Assembly (NCBI GenBank): GCA_024688885.1
Contig: JAILDV010000055.1
Location: 55,634 to 119,633, forward strand
Source of the DNA: Bacteroidaceae bacterium
GTDB taxonomy: Bacteria > Bacteroidota > Bacteroidia > Bacteroidales > Bacteroidaceae
Reading direction: 5' to 3'
DNA: 64,000 bases
Numbering within the stretch: the stretch's first letter is position 1; each line of letters opens with the position of its first letter. Under the pieces are notes generated by a model, which saw only the letters and a list, made by a program, of their open reading frames with translations, was not told the DNA's origin and made no database searches. Positions 1-9,534 of this stretch are shown in pieces. The translations under genes and the position numbers were made by a program.

Positions 1-1596
1 AAGGTTGTCCTTCACCTCCGCTTTGTCCTCCATACGTGCTGCAAGAATGGCACGCAGATAGTAGGTCATAGCATCAGGATTCTTGATGTTGCCCAAAATC
101 TGGAGCGCATCGGCATAGTCTTGCGAGAGGATATGGGAGAGGGCTGCACTGTTGTTGGCAGACTTGGCAAACTTGGCAGCAGCCTGTGGATAGCGGCTCT
201 GTGCCACATAGAGGTGTCCGAGTGCCTCGTCAAAGTTGTTGGCACTCACACCCTTGGCAATGAATGTCTCAGCATCCTGGAACTGTCCGTTCTGAATGGC
301 GAGCATGCCCAAATTGACATTAGGTTCGGCTGCATTGGCATTGATGCCAAGTGCCTGACGCAGATAAGATTGTGCAGTTTCTGTGTCACCACGACGCATG
401 GCGAGTTCACCGAGGTTGTTGTAGGCACGGTAGTCGTTGGGGAAGAGCGACACGGTCTTCTTCAGGATAGTCTCCTTTTGTGCATCGCTGGTGGAAAGGA
501 TGTTTGCGGCATAGACGAGTTCTTCCACGCTCAACTTGGAGGCATCACCATTCACCAACTGCATGATGGCTTCGTCGCTGCGACCAATCACATCGTAGTT
601 AATGACCATACGGGCACGGCGCAACTCTGGCAGCACTGCATCAGCCAGTTCCTTATACACCACTGCCACATTGCGGATTTCACGCTCACGCTGTTCAGGG
701 TCTTGATACATGGAGAGCACTCGCAAGATGATTTCCTTGTCTTGCAAATTTGACTGTGACACCAATGCCTGGAAACCTTCCCAGTCCTCAGCCGTGTATT
801 TTGTGTCCACATTGGTGGCAAGCTGATTCTGCTTCAACTGCTGGTTCACATAGCCTTCCGACACTGCTCCACGCTTTTCTGCCAGACGCTCGTTGATGGC
901 ATAGGCACCATCTGGAGAGGCATAGGCACTCACTTCAATATTGTTCAACACAAGGCTTTGTTCATCGCTCTTGATGTTCTTGAGTGTCTTGATAAAGTCC
1001 TGCACGGTTTGCGTGTTCAGTTCGCTGCCACGCAGATTTGCTTGACCAATGAGGAACTTTACGGCTGCTTCCTGCTTCTGGCTGATGATACGCTGGAAAT
1101 TGTCGGGAGCCACACCGAAGTTCGCTGTCTTGGCAGTCTTCGTGATGAGCGATGCGGTGCATTGTGTACCGTAGCCAATCTTCACTGTCGGCATCTTCAC
1201 CGTCTTCTTGCCCACTTTGGCATTGAACTGCATCATCAGGTCGCTCTTTTCCATGCCGTCAACGAAAGGCACTGAAAAACGCATGGTGGCATGACCGCCA
1301 TTCTTGAAAGAGATGATGGTGTTGTTAGCCTCCACCTTCTCACCCTGCAAGGTGAACGGGTCTCCTGCCGATGCTCCGCCATCCCATTTCAGTACAGGCG
1401 TACACTCCACCACAGCCTTCTTGTTCATTGCCTTGGCAGGCACGTTGATGCTGATGGTGGCAGGCACCTCACCCGCCACATACTCCAGTGGAGTGGGCGA
1501 CACTGCGAAATTGTCCGACACAAATGCTTTCTGTTTGCTGCAACCTGACAGCAGTACCATTGCGCTCGCTGCCGACAGCCAAATAATCTTCTTCAT
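1..1596 (-). CDS. TPR lipoprotein with OmpA-like segment (3' end beyond window)
   Basis: The frame is open from an ATG at 1596 to the left edge, giving 532 codons with no stop, so the C-terminus is missing. The N-terminus has a short signal with lipobox LLSGC (Cys 19), so an outer- or inner-membrane lipoprotein is expected. Residues about 219-244 (IEVSAYASPDGAYAINERLA) resemble the start of an OmpA-like peptidoglycan-binding fold. Residues about 375-531 contain TPR-like helices (NDYRAYNNLGELAMRRGD and a second copy around residue 415). Similar TPR/OmpA-like lipoproteins are common in Bacteroidales, but their function is mostly unknown; a role in envelope scaffolding is an inference. The next gene upstream (the permease at 2855) is 17 bp away on the same strand, so the two may be co-transcribed. 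Confidence 0.75.
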   Translation of the reverse strand, partial: MKKIIWLSAASAMVLLSGCSKQKAFVSDNFAVSPTPLEYVAGEVPATISINVPAKAMNKKAVVECTPVLKWDGGASAGDPFTLQGEKVEANNTIISFKNGGHATMRFSVPFVDGMEKSDLMMQFNAKVGKKTVKMPTVKIGYGTQCTASLITKTAKTANFGVAPDNFQRIISQKQEAAVKFLIGQANLRGSELNTQTVQDFIKTLKNIKSDEQSLVLNNIEVSAYASPDGAYAINERLAEKRGAVSEGYVNQQLKQNQLATNVDTKYTAEDWEGFQALVSQSNLQDKEIILRVLSMYQDPEQREREIRNVAVVYKELADAVLPELRRARMVINYDVIGRSDEAIMQLVNGDASKLSVEELVYAANILSTSDAQKETILKKTVSLFPNDYRAYNNLGELAMRRGDTETAQSYLRQALGINANAAEPNVNLGMLAIQNGQFQDAETFIAKGVSANNFDEALGHLYVAQSRYPQAAAKFAKSANNSAALSHILSQDYADALQILGNIKNPDAMTYYLRAILAARMEDKAEVKDNL

Positions 1597-1613
1597 ATTG
1601 TTTTTGTATTTGT

Positions 1614-2855
1614 TTAGTTTCTTGTTTGTCTTGTATATTTTCTGCTCAAATGCCGCACGGGATACCACACCGAGAGGAACCCGACAGCAATGACCGTCAC
1701 CAGCACCAGCACGACATCTGTGGCATGCACACTGACGGGATAGGCGTTGATGATGTAGCTCCCTTCGCTGTTGCCGAAACGAATGATTCCGAACTCCTGT
1801 TGCAGCCAGCAAAGCAGCAATCCGACAGCAATGCCGATGACCGCTCCCAACAACGAAATCATCCTGCCCTCCATCATGAAGATGCTGCTGATTTGATGCT
1901 CGTTCGCACCCAGATTCCGCAACGTGATGGCATCCTGCTTCTTGTCAATGATGAGCATCGAGAGCGAACCGATGATGTTGAAGCAGGCAATCACCAGGAT
2001 AAACGTCAGGAAGATGTAGGAGATGAGCTTCTCAATCTGCATGATTTTGAATGTGTCCTCCTGCTGCTCATAGCGGTCTTTCACCACATATTTCTCTCCC
2101 AACATCTGTTGCAGACGAGCCTTCACCTTCTGCACATCGGCACCCTCACGCACCTTCATCTCCACAGCCGACACCTCGCCCTCACGTTCAAACAACCGAC
2201 GGGTGAAGGCTATGTTTGTGATGACATACTGCGAATCATACTTGTTCTGCTTCACCATGAAGCCCACTCTCGGCGAGTATAGTTCCTCCTGATTCAGGCT
2301 CTCACGCGGGTCATTCAGGTCAATGCGCTCACCCTTCCGTGGGGCATACACCTGAATGGGGTCACCGAAATCGGTGGATTGTCCCAACTGCATCAGCAGG
2401 TTTGCCCCCAAAATGCCATAATCAATCACGTCGGCATGGAGTTCAAACACCCCCTCGCCAATCAAGATACGGTCAATGCCCGTCAACTCCTCAAAATTGT
2501 CCTCCACACCCTTCACCGTCGCCATCACCTGACGATTGTTGAGCATCAGCAGCGCTTGGTCTTCCAGTGTCTCCGTACATACGGCTATATCTTTGTCAGT
2601 CTTCAACGCCCTCAGTTCCTTCACGTCGGCAGCCATGAACTTACCCACCGCAGGCACCACCTTCAGCTGTGGATCCATCGCCGTGAACAACCCAGCCACC
2701 ATGTCCTGAAACCCGTTGAACACCGACAGGATGCATACCAGCGCAGCCGTCGCAATTGCCACACCACACACCGACACACCCGAAATGATGTTGATGGCGC
2801 TGTGCGACTTCTTTGACAGCAAGTATCGCTTAGCTATGTAGAATGAAACATTCAT
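1614..2855 (-). CDS. LolE/FtsX-type ABC transporter permease
   Basis: A 413-residue MacB/FtsX-fold permease. One membrane helix lies near residues 20-45, then comes a large periplasmic domain, and three helices follow in the last 140 residues (FLTFILVIACFNIIGSLSML, MISLLGAVIGIAVGLLLCW, VVLVLVTVIAVGFLSVWYP). Length and topology match LolC/LolE, which extract lipoproteins from the inner membrane for outer-membrane sorting, working with the ATPase LolD. No ATPase gene is nearby. The start overlaps the rbfA stop by 4 bp (ATGA), which indicates translational coupling; rbfA-lolE pairing is common in Bacteroidetes. A general FtsX-family permease cannot be excluded. Confidence 0.85.
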   Translation of the reverse strand: MNVSFYIAKRYLLSKKSHSAINIISGVSVCGVAIATAALVCILSVFNGFQDMVAGLFTAMDPQLKVVPAVGKFMAADVKELRALKTDKDIAVCTETLEDQALLMLNNRQVMATVKGVEDNFEELTGIDRILIGEGVFELHADVIDYGILGANLLMQLGQSTDFGDPIQVYAPRKGERIDLNDPRESLNQEELYSPRVGFMVKQNKYDSQYVITNIAFTRRLFEREGEVSAVEMKVREGADVQKVKARLQQMLGEKYVVKDRYEQQEDTFKIMQIEKLISYIFLTFILVIACFNIIGSLSMLIIDKKQDAITLRNLGANEHQISSIFMMEGRMISLLGAVIGIAVGLLLCWLQQEFGIIRFGNSEGSYIINAYPVSVHATDVVLVLVTVIAVGFLSVWYPVRHLSRKYTRQTRN

Positions 2856-3223
2856 GCACCCTCACCCTCAGAAGAGGGGGTATGAGAAGGAGTCTTCAGC
2901 AACTTGTCAATATTCTCCACATAATCCAGCGAATCGTCCAGAAAAAACTTCAATTCAGGGATGATGCGCAATTGGTGACGTTCCAGCTTGCCCAACTCAT
3001 AGCGAATCTCGCTAGCATGTTCGTTCACGTTCTGCAGCACCTCCTGTGCTTTCTCCGAAGGGAAGATGCTCAGATATGCTTTCGCCACGCTCAGGTCAGG
3101 ACTAATCCTCACCACACTCACGCTCACCAGCAGATTCCTTGTCTGCCTTGTCTGTGCCTGAAAAATGCCCGCCAAATCCTTTTGAATCAGCCGTGCAATC
3201 TTATTCTGTCTTGTTGTTTCCAT
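2852..3223 (-). CDS. rbfA: ribosome-binding factor A
   Basis: A 123-residue protein of typical RbfA length. It begins METTRQNKIARLIQKDLAGI and contains the KH-like core with VSVVRISPDLSVAKAYLSIF followed by HQLRIIPELKFFLDDSLDY, the family pattern. RbfA binds the 30S subunit and helps mature the 5' end of 16S rRNA, especially in the cold. The last four bases overlap the start of the LolE-type permease. The C-terminal tail is short and charged. Upstream (3224-3405) there is no gene, only heptamer repeats. Confidence 0.9.
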   Translation of the reverse strand: METTRQNKIARLIQKDLAGIFQAQTRQTRNLLVSVSVVRISPDLSVAKAYLSIFPSEKAQEVLQNVNEHASEIRYELGKLERHQLRIIPELKFFLDDSLDYVENIDKLLKTPSHTPSSEGEGA

Positions 3224-3297
3224 ATCTTTGAAAATTAAAAGCTAAAGTTTCGCAAGTTTTAATATTTTGAAGTGTTTGTCATGCTGACAGTTGACAG

Positions 3298-3367
3298 TTT
3301 AGGGTTTAGGGTTTAGGGTTTAGGGTTTAGGGTTTAGGGTTTAGAGTTTAGGGTTTAGAGTTTAGAG
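3298..3367. repeat. (TTTAGGG)n heptamer array
   Basis: Ten head-to-tail 7-bp units: six perfect TTTAGGG, then TTTAGAG, TTTAGGG and two TTTAGAG. It fills the gap between rbfA (starts 3223) and the O-methyltransferase (stops 3406). The perfect units equal the plant-type telomere heptamer, but the flanking genes are plainly bacterial. Confidence 0.97.
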
Positions 3368-3372
3368 ATTCA

Positions 3373-3421
3373 ATTCCTCATTCCTAACTCCTCATTCCTC
3401 ATTCCTCATTTTTCATTTTTT
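3373..3421. repeat. ATTCCTC heptamer array overlapping a stop codon
   Basis: Seven units in register at 7-bp spacing (ATTCCTC, ATTCCTA, ACTCCTC, ATTCCTC, ATTCCTC, ATTTTTC, ATTTTTT). It begins a few bases after the TTTAGGG array and covers the stop codon (3406-3408, minus strand) and last residues of the O-methyltransferase. Confidence 0.93.
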
Positions 3422-4047
3422 TTAATGATTGTCAATCCGTCTCTCAGAGGCAATATCACCTTCTCCACTCTGTCATCCTTTGCCACCCAGTCATTGAAAG
3501 CACGGATGCCTTCTGTTTGGGCATCCTTTGCCTCCTCTTCCACCACATGTCCATCCCATAGCGTGTTGTCGGCGAGGATATATCCTCCCACATTCAGGTG
3601 CTTCATCACCATCTCATAATATTCCACATACTTGCGCTTGTCACCATCGATAAATGCCATGTCAAACATCAGTCCTAACTTCGGCACCACCTCCAACGCA
3701 TCACCGATGTGCATCGTAATCTTGTCCTTGTAAGGAGAACCTTGAAACCACGGCAACGTGAAGTCCTCCTGCTCATCGTTAATCTCCACCGTGTGAAGAT
3801 GTCCACCCTCAGGCAATCCCTCCGCAATGCACAAACCCGAATAGCCGCTATATGTGCCGATTTCCAGCACCATCTTCGGTTGCACCATCCCCACCAGCAT
3901 CTTCAGCAATCTTCCTTGCAAGTGACCACTCGCCATGCGTCCATAGAGCAAGTGCAACTGAGTTGCCCTCCATAGACGGTGCAGGTAGTCACTCTCCTTG
4001 TCTATGTGGGAGAGGATGTAGTCGTCTATTCGCTCACTTTCCGTCAT
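3406..4047 (-). CDS. class I SAM-dependent O-methyltransferase
   Basis: A 213-residue protein of the caffeoyl-CoA/catechol O-methyltransferase family (Methyltransf_3). Motif I is visible as VLEIGTYSGYSGLCIAEGLP near residue 60, and the metal-binding and acceptor region as FIDGDKRKYVEYYEM around residue 130, followed by GGYILADNTLWDG. These enzymes transfer methyl from SAM to hydroxyls using a divalent metal; the bacterial substrate is not predictable. It overlaps aroQ by 14 bp, so the two are co-transcribed. The last residues (KKNEK) and the stop lie inside a heptamer repeat, so the C-terminus may have been set by the repeat. Confidence 0.88.
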   Translation of the reverse strand: MTESERIDDYILSHIDKESDYLHRLWRATQLHLLYGRMASGHLQGRLLKMLVGMVQPKMVLEIGTYSGYSGLCIAEGLPEGGHLHTVEINDEQEDFTLPWFQGSPYKDKITMHIGDALEVVPKLGLMFDMAFIDGDKRKYVEYYEMVMKHLNVGGYILADNTLWDGHVVEEEAKDAQTEGIRAFNDWVAKDDRVEKVILPLRDGLTIIKKNEK

Positions 4048-4465
4048 GGTTCTTCAGTGCCTCCACGCCCAGTCGGTAGCTGTCCAATCCAAACCCGCAA
4101 ATCACACCCAGACAGGCACAGCTGATCATCGACTTGTGACGGAAATCTTCACGTTGATGCACGTTCGAGATGTGCACCTCCACCACAGGTGTTTTCACTC
4201 CACGGATGGCATCCTGCAAAGCGATGCTCGTGTGCGTGTAAGCCCCTGCATTCAGCACGATGCCGTCCCACGAGAAGCCCACCTCATGAATCTTGTTAAT
4301 CAGTTCGCCCTCCACATTCGACTGGTAATAAGCCAGTTCCACATCGGGAAACATCCGCTTCAATTCCTCAAAATACACCTCGAAGCCCTTCGAACCGTAG
4401 ATGCCAGGCTCTCGTTTGCCCAACAAGTTCAAGTTGGGGCCATTCAGAATTAGAATCTTCTTCAT
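4034..4465 (-). CDS. aroQ: type II 3-dehydroquinate dehydratase
   Basis: A 143-residue type II dehydroquinase, which makes 3-dehydroshikimate in the shikimate pathway as a dodecamer. The N-terminus MKKILILNGPNLNLLGKREP is the family signature. YYQSNVEGELI carries the loop leading to the active site, LNAGAYTHTSIALQDAI has the substrate-binding Asn, and VEVHISNVHQREDFRHKSM carries the catalytic His. The ATG at 4465 is chosen; the frame extends to 4693, but that extension has no family similarity and runs through the dusB 3' end. A TATCTTTG -7-like element sits at 4488-4495. It overlaps the O-methyltransferase start. Confidence 0.95.
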   Translation of the reverse strand: MKKILILNGPNLNLLGKREPGIYGSKGFEVYFEELKRMFPDVELAYYQSNVEGELINKIHEVGFSWDGIVLNAGAYTHTSIALQDAIRGVKTPVVEVHISNVHQREDFRHKSMISCACLGVICGFGLDSYRLGVEALKNHDGK

Positions 4466-4550
4466 GTTCTTAATACAATTATGTGTGCAAAGATAGCCCT
4501 TTTTTTCGACATTCCCATCACAAATATAGCATTTAAATGAAATTAAGGCA

Positions 4551-5588
4551 TCACCGATTTTCAGCAATGCCCAAAATCCGCTCCTTAGCCTCGTCGAGCA
4601 AGGCAAAGAGTTCCTCCTGCGTCTCAGCACGCAGAATCTTGACGCGTGTCTGACGGAAGTCTGGAATGCCCTTGAAAAGGGGACTGTTGGCAAGGTGTCG
4701 TCTCACGTGCATGATGCCGCCGAGTTCTGTGCGCTTGCGCTCCTTCAGTGCATTGTCCTCACGAAGGGAATACTCCACACTCTTTTTCACTTGCCGTTTC
4801 AGCACGTCCATCTTCCAATCGAGCGTCATGCTCTCATCGTGAAGCCCAGTGTCAAGATAGGTGCGTACATCCTTGAAGAGCCAAGGTTGACCGAATGTGG
4901 CACGCCCAATCATCACGGCATCCACACCATAGCGGCTGAAAGCATCAGCAGCCTGTTCAGCCGTGCAGATGTCGCCATTGCCGATGATGGGGATGTGCAT
5001 GCGTGGATTCCGTTTCACCTCACCGATGAGTGTCCAGTCAGCCTCTCCTTGATACATCTGGCTACGCGTTCTGCCGTGAATGGTCAGCGCCTCAATGCCG
5101 CAATCCTGCAGTTGCTCTGCCAATTCCACGATGATTTTGTTCTGATGGTCCCATCCCAAGCGGGTTTTCACCGTGACAGGAATGCTCACCGCCTTCACCA
5201 CCTCACGTGTGATGTCGAGCATCAGCGGCACATTTCTCAGCATGCCGGCACCAGCACCCTTGCCCGCCACCTTCTTCACGGGGCAACCAAAATTGATGTC
5301 GAGCATGTCGGGATGCGCCTCGCTTTCCACCATCTTGGCGGCCTCCACCATGCTCGGCACGTCGCGTCCGTAAATCTGTATGGCGACAGGGCGTTCACGG
5401 TCATCCACCCGAATCTTTTCCAGCGAGCGGTTCACATTGCGAATGAGCGCATCGGCACTGACAAACTCCGAATACACCATGCTTGCCCCGAACTCCTTAC
5501 ACAGAAGCCTGAAAGCCTGATCTGTCACGTCCTCCATGGGCGCCAACAGAACAGGCTTTTCTCCAAGACTGATGTTACTTATCTTCAC
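4551..5588 (-). CDS. dusB: tRNA-dihydrouridine synthase (GTG start)
   Basis: A 345-residue flavin-dependent TIM-barrel enzyme that reduces uridines in the tRNA D-loop. PVLLAPMEDVTDQAFRLLC is the N-terminal Dus signature, INFGCPVKKVAGKGAGAGM contains the catalytic Cys, and LTIHGRTRSQMYQGEADW and GNGDICTAEQAADA form the FMN and phosphate site. The frame is open to an ATG at 5660, but that stretch is the rubredoxin gene read in another frame. The GTG at 5588 lies one base after the rubredoxin TAA and gives a family-like N-terminus. The arrangement implies a revRbr-rubredoxin-dusB transcript, with dusB translated by re-initiation. Confidence 0.9.
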   Translation of the reverse strand: MKISNISLGEKPVLLAPMEDVTDQAFRLLCKEFGASMVYSEFVSADALIRNVNRSLEKIRVDDRERPVAIQIYGRDVPSMVEAAKMVESEAHPDMLDINFGCPVKKVAGKGAGAGMLRNVPLMLDITREVVKAVSIPVTVKTRLGWDHQNKIIVELAEQLQDCGIEALTIHGRTRSQMYQGEADWTLIGEVKRNPRMHIPIIGNGDICTAEQAADAFSRYGVDAVMIGRATFGQPWLFKDVRTYLDTGLHDESMTLDWKMDVLKRQVKKSVEYSLREDNALKERKRTELGGIMHVRRHLANSPLFKGIPDFRQTRVKILRAETQEELFALLDEAKERILGIAENR

Positions 5589-5589
5589 G

Positions 5590-5748
5590 TTATGCCTCCG
5601 AAAAATCACTCTTGCCCACACCGCAGAGAGGGCATTCGAAATCATCGGGCAGGTCTTCAAAAGCCGTACCAGGCTCTATGCCGCCTTCCGGATAGCCTAC
5701 TTCTGGGTCATACTCCCAACCGCAGGTGTCACATACATACTTTTTCAT
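5590..5748 (-). CDS. rubredoxin
   Basis: A 52-residue rubredoxin encoded 5 bp after the reverse rubrerythrin stop. It begins [20 protein letters not shown] and has the two iron-binding knuckles C-x2-C-G (CDTCG) and CPLCG near residue 40, with the hinge [15 protein letters not shown]. It carries one electron on a Fe(Cys)4 centre. Its place directly behind a reverse rubrerythrin suggests it delivers electrons to that peroxidase. The ATG at 5748 and TAA at 5590-5592 give a full-length protein. Confidence 0.95.
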   Translation of the reverse strand: MKKYVCDTCGWEYDPEVGYPEGGIEPGTAFEDLPDDFECPLCGVGKSDFSEA

Positions 5749-5753
5749 CATCA

Positions 5754-6317
5754 CTACTTGAAAAATCTGTTATACAATCCTTGGAAACCAGCACCGTGAC
5801 GTGCTTCGTCCTTCGCCATCTCGTGAACGGTGTCGTGAATGGCGTCGAGGTTCAGCTTCTTAGCCACCTTTGCAATTTCCAGTTTGCCGGCGCAAGCACC
5901 TTCCTCTGCTTCCATGCGCTTCTTCAGGTTGGTCTTGGTGTCCCAAACCACCTCGCCGAGCAGTTCAGCAAAGCGTGAAGCGTGGTCAGCCTCCTCGTAG
6001 GCATAGCGGCGGAAAGCTTCAGAAACCTCTGGGTAGCCTTCGCGGTCAGCCTGACGAGCCATTGCCAAATACATGCCCACTTCGGTGCATTCACCCATAA
6101 AGTGGTCTTTCAGACCTTGCAGCACGAATGCGCCCTCTTCACCTTCTGGGATAGCCTTAGCCACACCCAATTCATGTTCACAAGCGAAAATCAGTCCTTC
6201 AGTTTCTTCCTTCTCCTTGAACTTTGAGCCAGGAACCTTACACTGTGGACACTTCTCTGGAGGGTTCTCTCCCTCATACACATAGCCACACACGGGGCAT
6301 ACCCATTTTTTTGCCAT
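5754..6317 (-). CDS. reverse rubrerythrin (NADH peroxidase component)
   Basis: A 187-residue protein with the rubredoxin domain at the N-terminus ([20 protein letters not shown], residues 7-26) and a ferritin-like diiron domain after it, the opposite order to classical rubrerythrin. Diiron ligands are visible as E in [29 protein letters not shown], and the C-terminal DEARHG motif. Reverse rubrerythrins reduce hydrogen peroxide in anaerobes. Rubredoxin follows at 5 bp. A canonical promoter lies at 6418-6448, leaving a leader of roughly 95 nt that contains a perfect palindrome (6374-6390). Confidence 0.92.
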   Translation of the reverse strand: MAKKWVCPVCGYVYEGENPPEKCPQCKVPGSKFKEKEETEGLIFACEHELGVAKAIPEGEEGAFVLQGLKDHFMGECTEVGMYLAMARQADREGYPEVSEAFRRYAYEEADHASRFAELLGEVVWDTKTNLKKRMEAEEGACAGKLEIAKVAKKLNLDAIHDTVHEMAKDEARHGAGFQGLYNRFFK

Positions 6318-6373
6318 AAATGTTAGAGTTTTAAAATTAGTAATATTTTTAGTTAACGCTCTTCTTCATTCAC

Positions 6374-6390
6374 AGGGTGTCAGACACCCT
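6374..6390. promoter_or_regulatory. palindrome in reverse-rubrerythrin leader
   Basis: AGGGTGT-CAG-ACACCCT is a perfect 7-bp inverted repeat with a 3-base centre. It lies between the predicted transcription start (about 6411) and the start codon at 6317. It could be an operator for a redox regulator or a short RNA hairpin; no T-run follows on the minus strand, so a terminator is unlikely. Confidence 0.6.
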
Positions 6391-6417
6391 TCTATCTCTC
6401 CTTTCGAATTAGAGTTG

Positions 6418-6448
6418 CAAAGATACGATTAAATGAGAATAATACAAA
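6418..6448 (-). promoter_or_regulatory. Bacteroidetes-type promoter for revRbr operon
   Basis: On the minus strand, TATCTTTG (6418-6425) matches the -7 consensus TAnnTTTG, and TTTG (6445-6448) lies 19 bp upstream as the -33 box. Confidence 0.75.
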
Positions 6449-6463
6449 GAAAAGAAGATTATT

Positions 6464-6523
6464 TTCAGTTTTTTTATAAAAAAAGAGGCTCCGAAACAAT
6501 TGCAAACGTATCAGAGCCTCTTT
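6464..6523 (-). terminator. rho-independent terminator after groEL
   Basis: AAAGAGGCTC (6482-6491) and GAGCCTCTTT (6514-6523) form a perfect 10-bp stem with a 22-base loop. On the minus strand a T-run follows immediately, placing the end of groESL transcription just before the revRbr promoter. The plus-strand side also has T-runs, so it may work both ways. Confidence 0.85.
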
Positions 6524-6684
6524 CTTTGCTATTTTTAAGTGCTTCTGCGAGGCTTAAATCAAACAAATCCTCTCAAATCTCCATGTTTCATTTGTCAAAT
6601 TGGGCAAGATTTGTAAGATCTCTCGCAAAGCGACTTCTCACGTCTTTCTCACCGCATGGAGAAAATCGCCAAACGCGTGAGCCA

Positions 6685-8328
<1,644 letters not shown>

Positions 8329-8352
8329 TTAACTATTTACAATTTACCATTT

Positions 8353-8448
8353 ATTTTTCGATTTGACCATTCTACAATTTCATAACTATCATGGCAAGTA
8401 ACTATATTGCCAAATAAATTGTACATTGTAAATTGTCAAATCGTAAAT
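8353..8448. repeat. inverted repeat between groES and groEL
   Basis: The arm at 8353-8378 (ATTTTTCGATTTGACC and on) is imperfectly complementary to 8425-8448 (ATTGTAAATTGTCAAATCG and on), about 22 of 26 positions with small gaps. Inside lies a second hairpin, TGGCAA...TTGCCA. Short ATTTAC-like 7-8 bp repeats flank it (8329-8352). In groESL mRNA this would fold directly upstream of groEL. Confidence 0.65.
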
Positions 8449-8452
8449 GAGA

Positions 8453-8725
8453 TTATTTCAAGATTGCCAGCACATCGCTCTGACGCATCATGAGGTACTT
8501 CACGCCCTCATATTCGAGTTCAGTGCCTGAGTACTTGCCATAGAGAACCTGGTCGCCCACTTTGACCACCATTTCCTCGTCCTTCGTTCCGTTGCCACAA
8601 GCAACAACTTCGCCCTGCAGGGGCTTTTCCTTTGCGGTGTCTGGGATGATGATTCCGCCCACCGTCTTTTCTTCCGCAGGCTTAGGGAGCACCAGCACCC
8701 TGTCTGCCAATGGTTGAATGTTCAT
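8453..8725 (-). CDS. groES: 10 kDa co-chaperonin GroES
   Basis: A 90-residue GroES, the lid of the GroEL cage. [20 protein letters not shown] is the canonical N-terminus, the mobile loop is [16 protein letters not shown], and [14 protein letters not shown] is typical of Bacteroidetes. A weak -7-like TAATTTGT (minus strand, 8776-8783) precedes it. I see no CIRCE element (TTAGCACTC-N9-GAGTGCTAA) in the upstream 200 bp, so HrcA control is not supported here. Confidence 0.97.
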   Translation of the reverse strand: MNIQPLADRVLVLPKPAEEKTVGGIIIPDTAKEKPLQGEVVACGNGTKDEEMVVKVGDQVLYGKYSGTELEYEGVKYLMMRQSDVLAILK

Positions 8726-8945
8726 GATTTTCTTGTTTTAATTGTTATTTATTAATGTATAGAATTTCTATTCCACAAATTACACTCCACAAAGACGATG
8801 CCACCCTTGCCAATGTATGACAGAGGGTGACAAAGTGGCATAATGGGTGACAAAATGAAGTTGAAGCCGTCTTGTAGTCCTCCGAATGCTTCATGGTTTC
8901 GCAACCTTCATGTCAGGTCACCCGTTTTCCCAACTGCATGTATGG

Positions 8946-9017
8946 CACATCCATTTTATCATGACTGACGTATCCATTATATGATGAGTGCCGTATTCAT
9001 TATACCATGACTTCCAC
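8946..9017. repeat. 23-bp-period array, ATCCATT type
   Basis: Units start at 8949, 8972 and 8995 (ATCCATTTTATCATGACT, ATCCATTATATGATGAGT, ATTCATTATACCATGACT), each exactly 23 bp apart. A degenerate fourth start, ATCCAAA, lies at 9018. Confidence 0.85.
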
Positions 9018-9030
9018 ATCCAAAATATTT

Positions 9031-9114
9031 TCAAAGTTTCAAAAAATAATTTGAAAGTTTCAAAAATTTTTTTCAAACTTGCAAAATTATTTTTGAAACT
9101 TACAAAACATTTCG
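9031..9114. repeat. 21-bp-period A/T-rich array, copy 1
   Basis: Four units at 9031, 9052, 9073 and 9094, each exactly 21 bp. They start TCAAAGTTTC, TGAAAGTTTC, TCAAACTTGC and TGAAACTTAC, each followed by an A-run then a T-rich end. The same unit recurs at 39422-39505. Confidence 0.9.
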
Positions 9115-9364
9115 TTTATTCCAGTCGCATATAATTGTTATACCCACTCATCCATCAATGATTCTTCCAGTCATCATCATTTCATTCCCTCATTGACTAC
9201 ACTGAATGTGCTACACTCTCAATGTGAGTTTGGCATAAGAGATTGCGGCACGCCACAACAAAATCGAAAAAACTCACATCAAACCACGTTTGTATAAGAA
9301 AAATGCGCCCTCCAAACATGCCTGTTTGTTCCACTTATCTCCTTCACCCCCCACACTCACAGCC

Positions 9365-9433
9365 ACGTTGAGCCTACACCCATAAGGCTCATGAGGTTTC
9401 CCCCACAACCCTCGTGAGCTTAATGGGCGTCGG
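9365..9433. repeat. 23-bp-period array, CTCATGAG type
   Basis: Cores ACGTTGAG (9365), CTCATGAG (9388, a perfect palindrome) and CTCGTGAG (9411) recur at 23-bp spacing, with pyrimidine/C-rich spacers between them. Confidence 0.7.
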
Positions 9434-9442
9434 CAAGAAGGT

Positions 9443-9534
9443 GCATATATGCAGCACCCTTCATCGTAATTACCTCTTACCCGCTAAGGTAATTACGATG
9501 AAGGGCGTAACGTAATTACGGCAGCGAGCGTGCT
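9443..9534. repeat. 23-bp-period array with GTAATTAC palindromes, copy 1
   Basis: The palindrome GTAATTAC occurs at 9466, 9489 and 9512, exactly 23 bp apart. Another palindrome, GCATATATGC, sits one unit earlier at 9443. CCTTCATCGTAATTAC at the left pairs with GTAATTACGATGAAGG in the middle unit, so the array can also fold as a hairpin. A homologous array lies at 33191-33258. Confidence 0.9.

Noticed and set aside
3298..3367. Eukaryotic telomere contamination
   Set aside because: Intact bacterial genes lie on both sides and similar heptamer tracts occur all over the window.
4466..4693. N-terminal extension of aroQ
   Set aside because: The open frame continues, but it reads through the dusB 3' end and has no family similarity; ATG at 4465 gives the standard start.
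5589..5660. N-terminal extension of dusB
   Set aside because: This stretch is the rubredoxin coding region in another frame; GTG at 5588 fits the family start.
8946..9534. CRISPR array
   Set aside because: Conserved cores are only 8-18 bp, spacers are not unique sequences of normal length, and no cas genes are present.
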